A program made the translations under genes and the position numbers. From assembly GCA_964585635.1 (NCBI GenBank), contig CAZPEV010000002.1, positions 1 to 55,891 on the forward strand: a stretch of DNA of 55,891 nucleotides, written 5' to 3'. Shown one piece after another: positions 50,781 through 55,891 of this stretch; the first letter of the stretch is position 1; every line of letters starts with the position of its first letter. Origin of the DNA: CAZPEV01 sp964585635. GTDB taxonomy: Bacteria > Zixibacteria > MSB-5A5 > GN15 > JAAZOE01. The notes below the pieces were generated by a model. That model did not search any database. It was not told where the DNA came from and was given only the letters and a program-made list of their open reading frames with translations.

Positions 50781-52088
50781 ATGCATTCAGGAATAATAGA
50801 GCTTATCGCCATCATTGCCCTGGTGTTGGCCAACGGCTTTTTCGCCGCCTCCGAGTTTGCCCTCATCGCCGCCCGAAAAAGCAGGATTAAGAATTGGGCC
50901 AGAAAAGGCGATGCTCGAGCCGCCCGCACCAAACGATTGCTGCAGCAGCCCGACCGCTTCCTGGCGACGATCCAAGTCGGGATTACTTTCATTGGGACTC
51001 TGGCGGGCGTCTTCGGCGGCGCCACGCTGGTTGACGTCCTTATGCCCCACATCAGGCGGGTTCCTATCGAGGCGGTCAGTGCCGCGGCCCAGCCGATCGC
51101 CATTATTGCGGTCGTGATCTTCATTTCCTCGCTGTCGGTGGTTCTGGGAGAATTGGTCCCCAAGTATCTGGCCTTGGCCAATCCGGAACGGATGGCTCTC
51201 GTTGTCACCCGGCCGATTTGGCTCTTTTCGCGATTGACGTTTTTCCTGGTCGCTCTTCTTTCGTTCTGCGCGCGGGCATTCCTAAGGCTGTTCGGGCTGT
51301 CCCGGTTGCCGGAACGAGCCCATATCTCTGATGAAGAGATCAACATCTTGATTTCGGAGGGAATCGAAAAGGGGGTCTTCGATCCGACCGAGCAGAAGCT
51401 GATCAAGTCGGTTTTCGATTTCACCGATACCACCGTGCGGCAAGCGATGACTCCGCGTGTGGATATCGTCGGAATTGAGGATGACTGGTCGCTGGAGCAA
51501 GTGCTGAAGCTGATTAACACCAACGGCTTTTCCCGCTACCCGGTCTATAAGGAGTCATTGGACGAAATCACCGGCATCGTCTATACCAAGGATCTCATCC
51601 TGCCGATGACGCTGGGGGAGACGATCATTCTCAACGATATCGTCCGCAAGCCGCTGTTTGCCCCGGATTCGATGCGCCTGACGGTGCTGCTGCGGACGTT
51701 TCAACAGCGCAAGGTCCATATCGCCATCGTGCTTGACGAATTCGGCGGCACCGCCGGGCTGATTACGATGGAAGACATCCTTGAGGAAATCGTCGGCGAA
51801 ATACAGGACGAGCATGATTACGACCAGCCGGATTTTGTACCTCATTCGGATCGCGTGGCCTTTGCCTCGGGGTCGCTTCGGCCCGACGAGTTGAATGAGT
51901 TATTCGGGGTGGAACTCCCGGAAAATATCTCCGATACCCTGGCCGGGCTGATTATTGAGACCCTGGGGCGGATGCCAACGCGATCGGAACAGGTGGCCGT
52001 GGGCCGGGTCCGCTTCAAGATTCTGGAAGGCAGCGCCAATCGGATCAAGCGCGTCCGGGTCGAAAAAATCGTGGACGACGGCCGATGA
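50781..52088 (+). CDS. CorC/HlyC (CNNM-type) membrane protein with CBS pair
   Basis: This 435-residue protein has a DUF21/CNNM membrane domain (residues ~1-190, 'NGFFAASEFALIAARKSRI', 'IQVGITFIGTLAGVFGGATL'), a CBS pair (~210-330, 'VRQAMTPRVDIVGIE'), and the C-terminal CorC_HlyC domain (~345-430). The 'DEFGGTAGLITMEDILEEIVG' stretch is highly conserved. Family members are linked to Mg2+ efflux (MpfA/CorC). It is not a haemolysin in the toxin sense despite the old name. Confidence 0.93.
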   Translation: MHSGIIELIAIIALVLANGFFAASEFALIAARKSRIKNWARKGDARAARTKRLLQQPDRFLATIQVGITFIGTLAGVFGGATLVDVLMPHIRRVPIEAVSAAAQPIAIIAVVIFISSLSVVLGELVPKYLALANPERMALVVTRPIWLFSRLTFFLVALLSFCARAFLRLFGLSRLPERAHISDEEINILISEGIEKGVFDPTEQKLIKSVFDFTDTTVRQAMTPRVDIVGIEDDWSLEQVLKLINTNGFSRYPVYKESLDEITGIVYTKDLILPMTLGETIILNDIVRKPLFAPDSMRLTVLLRTFQQRKVHIAIVLDEFGGTAGLITMEDILEEIVGEIQDEHDYDQPDFVPHSDRVAFASGSLRPDELNELFGVELPENISDTLAGLIIETLGRMPTRSEQVAVGRVRFKILEGSANRIKRVRVEKIVDDGR

Positions 52089-52133
52089 TCGGACGACGCC
52101 CGATTCAGGCCGGGAGGAGAACAGGGAATATCG

Positions 52134-52763
52134 ATGGTTGAGAGCTTTCTGAATCTGTTTGAGCAAATCGGCTACGGCGGCATCATCTTCTTGATGCTTT
52201 TGGAAAGCACCGTTTTTCCTGTGCCCAGCGAGGTAATCATGATTCCGGCCGGAGTGCTGGCGGCGCAAGGGAGGATGAACCCTTGGCTGGCAATCATCAT
52301 GGGGATATTGGGGAGCTGGCTGGGAGCGCTGACCAATTATTATGCCGCTGCCCGGCTGGGCAAACCGGTCCTGAATAAATACGGCCGCTACATGTTTCTG
52401 CCGCCGCACCGCCTGGCCGCAGTCGAGGGATTCTTCCTCAGACACGGCGAAATCAGCACCTTTACGGGCCGTCTCATACCCGGCATCCGCCATTTGATTT
52501 CGATTCCGGCCGGCCTGGCGCGGATGGACGTGACCCGCTTTTTATTCTTCACCGGTCTGGGGGCGGGCATCTGGGTCAGCGTCCTGGTCGGGATCGGGTA
52601 TTTCGCGGGGCGCGAACTGGAGAGGATATCCTCCGAGACGATTGCCCAGCTCTGGAATAAATACTCCGCGGCGATAACCTTGGGGCTGATTCTGTTTTGC
52701 ATGGTGACTATTGGCGGATATATTCTCTGGCATCGGCATCACCGTCGCGCCGGGGGAAAATGA
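52134..52763 (+). CDS. DedA family membrane protein
   Basis: The 209-residue protein has the SNARE-associated/DedA motifs 'FPVPSEVIMIPAGVLAAQG', 'GSWLGALTNYYAAARLGKPV', and 'FTGRLIPGIRHLISIPAGLA'. The last carries the conserved Gly-Arg and Pro-x-x-Arg residues. Relatives act in lipid scrambling or flipping of undecaprenyl phosphate and phospholipids. It lies 45 bases after the CorC-like gene. Confidence 0.93.
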   Translation: MVESFLNLFEQIGYGGIIFLMLLESTVFPVPSEVIMIPAGVLAAQGRMNPWLAIIMGILGSWLGALTNYYAAARLGKPVLNKYGRYMFLPPHRLAAVEGFFLRHGEISTFTGRLIPGIRHLISIPAGLARMDVTRFLFFTGLGAGIWVSVLVGIGYFAGRELERISSETIAQLWNKYSAAITLGLILFCMVTIGGYILWHRHHRRAGGK

Positions 52764-52773
52764 CCTTATTTAT

Positions 52774-52785
52774 GACGGTACCGTC
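52774..52785. promoter_or_regulatory. Perfect 12-base palindrome upstream of the ferritin-like gene
   Basis: GACGGTACCGTC lies between the DedA gene stop and the ferritin-like gene. It may be an operator; no clear promoter boxes flank it. Confidence 0.4.
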
Positions 52786-52844
52786 CCGACCGGTTTCCAA
52801 CGATCTGATCATCATGAAAGTAATAGATTCTAAAGGAGGATGCC

Positions 52845-53297
52845 GTGAAACTTGACAGCGTTGAGAAGGTCCTGGAGTATGCCATCGCCAAAGAGGAGGA
52901 TGCCCGTCGATTTTATACCGACTTGGCCGGTCGGACAAGCCGCCCCCACATGAGAGCCTTGTTCGAGGGATTCGCCAAGGAGGAGGAGGGACACAAGCAG
53001 AAGCTGATCGGCGTCAGAGAGGGCCGGTTGATGCTGCCGTCGCCGGAAAAGGTTCGCGATCTGAAAATCGGTGACAATCTGGTCGAGGTTGAATTAAACG
53101 CCGACATGGAGCTTCAGGATGCCCTGATTGTCGCCATGAAGGCGGAAAAGGCGGCGTTCAAGTTGTACTCCGACCTGGCTGAGGCGGCCGGGGATGCAAA
53201 CACCAGGAACCTGTTTCAATCGTTGGCGCAGGAAGAAGCTCGCCACAAACTCCGTTTCGAGATCGAGTACGACAATTACGTCTACAAGGAGAACTAG
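52845..53297 (+). CDS. Ferritin-like (rubrerythrin-type) di-iron protein
   Basis: This 150-residue four-helix protein has paired iron-ligand motifs: Glu17/18, Glu47-x-x-His50, Glu101 and Glu131-x-x-His134. The pattern E...EExxH repeated in two halves is the rubrerythrin-like erythrin domain. It has no C-terminal rubredoxin with Cys pairs. A role in peroxide or iron handling is likely. The GTG start has a strong AAAGGAGG upstream. It ends convergently with the HemD fusion. Confidence 0.88.
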   Translation: MKLDSVEKVLEYAIAKEEDARRFYTDLAGRTSRPHMRALFEGFAKEEEGHKQKLIGVREGRLMLPSPEKVRDLKIGDNLVEVELNADMELQDALIVAMKAEKAAFKLYSDLAEAAGDANTRNLFQSLAQEEARHKLRFEIEYDNYVYKEN

Positions 53298-53339
53298 CGC
53301 CGAATCGGCCCCGCGACCCAAGGCCCGGGTGACGGCCCG

Positions 53340-54518
53340 CTATTTCTTCTGCCGGTAGTAGTCGATCAGGGTATCGACCAAACCCGGAATGGTATGTGGG
53401 TCCGCCTGCCGGGTGATGGTCAGACCCTGGGCCTCGACAGACCGTGATGCCGTTGGGCCGATGGAAAAGATATTTGCTCCAGCAACCAGGGCGTCGACTT
53501 CGGCCGGTTCGAGATTCTTATACAAACCATCAACCGCTAAACCGCTGGTGAACAGGATGGCATGCGGCGGCTGATCGAACAGCCGGGCTTTGAAGCCATC
53601 GGGCCAGAGCGCCTGCTCGGTGCGATAGACGGTCAGCGTGGTCACCGTCGCCCCGGCCTTGGGAAGGCGCTTCTCCAGGGTGTCGTCAGCCAGATCCCCC
53701 CGTACCCGCACGACCACTGCGTCCTGCAAATCCAGGTTTTCGATCATCTCCTGCGCCAGGTCATCGACGGTGGCCTTGGAGGGGATGAAATCGGGCGACA
53801 GCAAATGCTCGCGGAGGGCGTCGGCGGTGCCGCTGCCGACCGCCGCGATATTGAACTGTGCCAGAACGCGCAGGTCATCCATTTCTTCGGCATATTGCCT
53901 GAAGAAATAGCGGACCCCGTTTTCGCTGGTGAACACCAGCCAGCCGTTGTCGGAATCCACTTGGTCGAAGCGTTCCCAGCCATCCTCATCGTCAAGCGGT
54001 TCGGTCGCGATGGTCGGGAAGAGCATCGGCACGGCCCCCAGCTCGCGAAGCCTCCGGCACAGTTCATCAGCCTGGTCGGCGGCGCGCGTGATCATGATCC
54101 GAAGACCTGCCAGTGGTCGTGGGGCGTCATCGGTCGGCTTCATAATAGCGGTCGGCGGACGAGCCGAAATGACCTCGACCGGAATGCCGTGGGCTTGCAA
54201 GCAGGAGATTTCCTCCCCTATCCGTTCCGTCGGCAGCGGCTCGCCTCCGAACAGGCGAACGACCAATCTTCCGTCGCGCGCCAGCTTTTCGAGAAGCTCG
54301 GCCGTTTCAGCCGGCGTCGTCGGTCCGTTACCGTGACGACCAATATAATGAATGACGGAAGCTGCGGCCGCGGCCAAGACCAATTCGCCGGGTGCGGAAT
54401 CGTCATACAACAGGGCGCCCGCGTTCCGAAGCATCGCCAGGCCCTGCACCGTTATCAGACCGGGTTCCCCCGGCCCAAAATCGATGAAGCCTACTCGTCC
54501 CGTGTTTTCAATCATCAC
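53340..54518 (-). CDS. hemD: Truncated CobA-like domain fused to uroporphyrinogen-III synthase (HemD)
   Basis: Residues ~140-390 are HemD, which closes and flips the tetrapyrrole ring ('LAGLRIMITRAADQADELCRRL', 'GWLVFTSENGVRYFF', 'AVGSGTADAL', 'HAILFTSGLAVDGLYKNL'). Residues ~5-120 match only the first half of uroporphyrinogen-III methyltransferase CobA ('GRVGFIDFGPGEPGLITVQGL', 'ARDGRLVVRLFGGEPL'). The second half is missing, and 'GPGEP' replaces the usual GAGPGDP, so methylation is doubtful. Full CobA-HemD fusions are known; this shortened one looks like a relic or an adapter. Either GTG 54518 or ATG 54515 may be the start. Confidence 0.82.
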   Translation of the reverse strand: MMIENTGRVGFIDFGPGEPGLITVQGLAMLRNAGALLYDDSAPGELVLAAAAASVIHYIGRHGNGPTTPAETAELLEKLARDGRLVVRLFGGEPLPTERIGEEISCLQAHGIPVEVISARPPTAIMKPTDDAPRPLAGLRIMITRAADQADELCRRLRELGAVPMLFPTIATEPLDDEDGWERFDQVDSDNGWLVFTSENGVRYFFRQYAEEMDDLRVLAQFNIAAVGSGTADALREHLLSPDFIPSKATVDDLAQEMIENLDLQDAVVVRVRGDLADDTLEKRLPKAGATVTTLTVYRTEQALWPDGFKARLFDQPPHAILFTSGLAVDGLYKNLEPAEVDALVAGANIFSIGPTASRSVEAQGLTITRQADPHTIPGLVDTLIDYYRQKK

Positions 54519-54656
54519 GCCGCCAATATGATATTCTTATCGTGTGAACGCAATCGGTCAAAACCGGAGACCGCCTGCTCCGATGGCCGGCGGGGTTGGT
54601 CGTGTTCAGGCGCATGCCGACGGGCGGGGAATAATCATCCGCGCTCGCTTCGGCCG

Positions 54657-54974
54657 TCAGACGCAGCCGGTCGGCTTGGTCAGGCCGGCGATCTTGCAGG
54701 CCCCCTTGGCCGGGCCCGAGGGGAACAGTTCGTAGATTCTTTTCAGTGGAAAGCCGGTCTCCTTGCAGAGCCTGCGGATCATCGGGGCGATGCCGTACTG
54801 GGCATAGTATTCCCGCAGATAATTGAGCACCTTCCAGTGTTACTCGGTTAGCGCCTCAACCCCTTCCGTCGCGGCCAGCGCCAGCGCCACCTGTTCGCTC
54901 CATTCTTCCGGATTCTGGATGAAGCCGTCGTCGTCAACCGTAATCTTAATATCGCGCCATTCAAAGGTTGCCAT
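54657..54974 (-). pseudogene. dsrC: DsrC-family sulfur carrier, interrupted by in-frame TAA
   Basis: Reading through one TAA (54842-54840) gives 105 codons that match DsrC from end to end: 'FEWRDIKITVDDDGFI', 'HWKVLNYLREYYAQYGIAPM', 'RLCKETGFPLKRIYELFPSG' and the end 'ACKIAGLTKPTGCV'. Both functional cysteines (the penultimate one and one 11 residues earlier) are present, so this is DsrC rather than TusE. The TAA is codon 45 and falls where relatives have an acidic residue ('LTE-E-HW'), so a single G-to-T change in GAA explains it. The 44-residue first part would be non-functional alone. DsrC carries sulfur for dissimilatory sulfite reductase and related redox partners. Confidence 0.85.
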
Positions 54975-55005
54975 ATTCCCTCGGTTGCTCTTCAGGTACC
55001 GGTCT

Positions 55006-55021
55006 GGCAGCCTGGGCTGCC
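55006..55021. promoter_or_regulatory. Inverted repeat in the dsrC leader
   Basis: GGCAGCC-TG-GGCTGCC is a perfect 7-2-7 inverted repeat between the likely dsrC promoter and its ATG. It may be an operator or a leader hairpin. Confidence 0.5.
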
Positions 55022-55037
55022 GTTGACATTGGGGTAG

Positions 55038-55066
55038 AATTAACCCGCCGCCGATCCCCTTGTCAA
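55038..55066 (-). promoter_or_regulatory. Likely promoter of dsrC
   Basis: On the minus strand TTGACA (55066-55061), 17 bases, TTAATT (55043-55038). It starts 12 bases after the methyltransferase stop. The -10 box is weak. Confidence 0.5.
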
Positions 55067-55078
55067 GCTCGGAAAGGA

Positions 55079-55816
55079 TCAATCCTTTTCGAGCACCGCG
55101 GCATAAGCCGAATCGGCGCTGGGGAACAGCCTATGAATCCGCCAGCCGGTTCCGGAAAGAATCTGTTCCATTTCGGCCGGCGAGACCAATAGGTAATCGA
55201 ACCAGGGAGTGATGAAACACCGGTAGCGGATGCGAAGGTGCAACTGCCCGGGAAGGCGTCTCCGACGACGATTTCGACGGTGATAGGCCAGATGATCCGG
55301 CCGGGTTGTCTGGTGAGGGTCGGTGCTTTCGGCGATGATCCGGGCCTTTGGAGTGGTCATCCGCGCCATCGTGCGCAGCAGTCGTTTCGCCCGAGCGGCC
55401 GACCCAAACAGGCCGAAGTTGTTTCCGAACATGACGACGGTGTCGAACCGGCCCAGGTCCGGCCCGATCTCGGTGATCGAGCGCAAAAGCGCTCCCTTGG
55501 CGCCCCGTTCCCGGCAGACCCTGATGGCCAGCGGAGAGATGTCGATGCCGACCGCCGTCAGACCCTTCTTTTGAAGATAGAGAAGACATCGGCCGGCGCC
55601 GCAGCCGATATCAAGCACTTTTCCCCTGGCGAATCGTATTGCCTGCCGCTGGTAGATGGGCCAGGCGGGATAGTCGGCCATATATTCGCGGGGGCCGAGG
55701 CTGAGGTCAATATACCCGTCATCCCGTTCGACGATTTCGCTGACCCGCTTCTGGCCCCTCCAATAGTCGAAGATCTCATGGCCGTAGGCGTCCTGGCGTT
55801 TCAAGAGCCGACTCAT
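55079..55816 (-). CDS. SAM-dependent methyltransferase (class I)
   Basis: The 245-residue protein has 'GKVLDIGCGAGRCLLYLQKK' (SAM loop), 'VGIDISPLAIRVCRERGAK' and 'FDTVVMFGNNFGL'. The C-terminal half has an Arg-rich stretch ('YHRRNRRRRRLPGQL') and ends 'SADSAYAAVLEKD'. The opening 'RQDAYGHEIFDYWRG' is seen in related methyltransferases. ATG 55816 is chosen because GGGAGGAGG lies upstream; a frame from 55846 is longer but lacks one. The substrate is unknown. Confidence 0.8.
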   Translation of the reverse strand: MSRLLKRQDAYGHEIFDYWRGQKRVSEIVERDDGYIDLSLGPREYMADYPAWPIYQRQAIRFARGKVLDIGCGAGRCLLYLQKKGLTAVGIDISPLAIRVCRERGAKGALLRSITEIGPDLGRFDTVVMFGNNFGLFGSAARAKRLLRTMARMTTPKARIIAESTDPHQTTRPDHLAYHRRNRRRRRLPGQLHLRIRYRCFITPWFDYLLVSPAEMEQILSGTGWRIHRLFPSADSAYAAVLEKD

Positions 55817-55891
55817 CGCCCTCCTCCCGGTCGTGGCCGGCCTCACGGGGCGCGGAGCGATAATCGGCCACAGTACTCTCGATTCCGGGCG

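Noticed and set aside
53562..54851. Plus-strand open frame of 429 codons opposite hemD and dsrC
   Set aside because: Composition is typical of antisense reading, with no domain; both minus-strand genes are well supported.
1..55891. CRISPR array, tRNA or rRNA genes, prophage, toxin-antitoxin pair
   Set aside because: No repeat-spacer pattern, cloverleaf, rRNA-like segment or matching gene pair was seen in the intergenic regions.

Overview
This window is about 56 kb of high-G+C, gene-dense bacterial chromosome from a metagenome-like assembly. It has a scaffold gap of ten Ns at 7399-7408, a repeat-like left edge, and two genes each cut by a single in-frame TAA. The gene content suggests the FCB group, and candidate division Zixibacteria is my best guess. 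Reasons are the paired dockerin-like repeats with 'NVGDAV..NYIFKGG' at the end of a large secreted protein, a PorX-type response regulator with a PglZ domain, a PEP-CTERM tail fragment, and the SerS/TsaE/TsaB/AccD/FolC housekeeping genes. The taxonomic call is inference.

Layout. 1-7.6 kb: 3' part of nuoN, a DUF502 membrane protein, an EIIA-CBS regulator, a cation/Ca2+ exchanger, an Ig-like/cytochrome-c lipoprotein and a YfhO-like membrane protein interrupted by the gap. 7.6-22.8 kb: an exopolysaccharide or O-antigen type cluster. A GT2 gene points left; a strong promoter at 8395-8423 drives the rightward genes: Wza-like exporter, Wzz-like protein, sugar acetyltransferase, two DegT aminotransferases, flippase, polymerase, two GT4 enzymes, methyltransferase, PglC-type phosphoglycosyl transferase and a membrane-CBS-SDR fusion. 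Most of these overlap by 1-11 bases, so they are probably co-transcribed.

22.9-35.7 kb: a long rightward run starting with serS, then a PorY-like kinase (split by TAA), a PorX-like REC-PglZ protein, tsaE-tsaB-rimI, accD, folC, a GAF kinase, a REC-GAF-kinase hybrid and an NtrC-type sigma54 activator. 36.0-40.9 kb: a degenerate GGDEF protein behind a double palindrome, about 1 kb of AT-richer sequence with paired palindromes and a PEP-CTERM remnant, then a 1057-residue gingipain-like protein with a C-terminal dockerin, followed by a 153-bp MITE-like hairpin element.

40.9-45.7 kb (minus strand): PilV-, PilW- and PilX-like minor pilins, a terminator, then a CDP-alcohol phosphatidyltransferase and a PIG-V-like GT-C enzyme. 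46.2-53.3 kb (plus strand): an RCK potassium channel, a dicarboxylate/glutamate symporter with an unusual ~335-residue disordered tail, HtpX, a CorC/HlyC-type protein, a DedA protein and a ferritin-like protein. 53.3-55.8 kb (minus strand): a truncated-CobA/HemD fusion, dsrC broken by TAA, and a methyltransferase.

I saw no rRNA, tRNA, CRISPR array, prophage or transposase. The most notable items are the membrane-CBS-SDR fusion, the linked PorY/PorX pair, the two matching Glu-to-TAA interruptions, the symporter with its long tail, and the regulatory palindromes.
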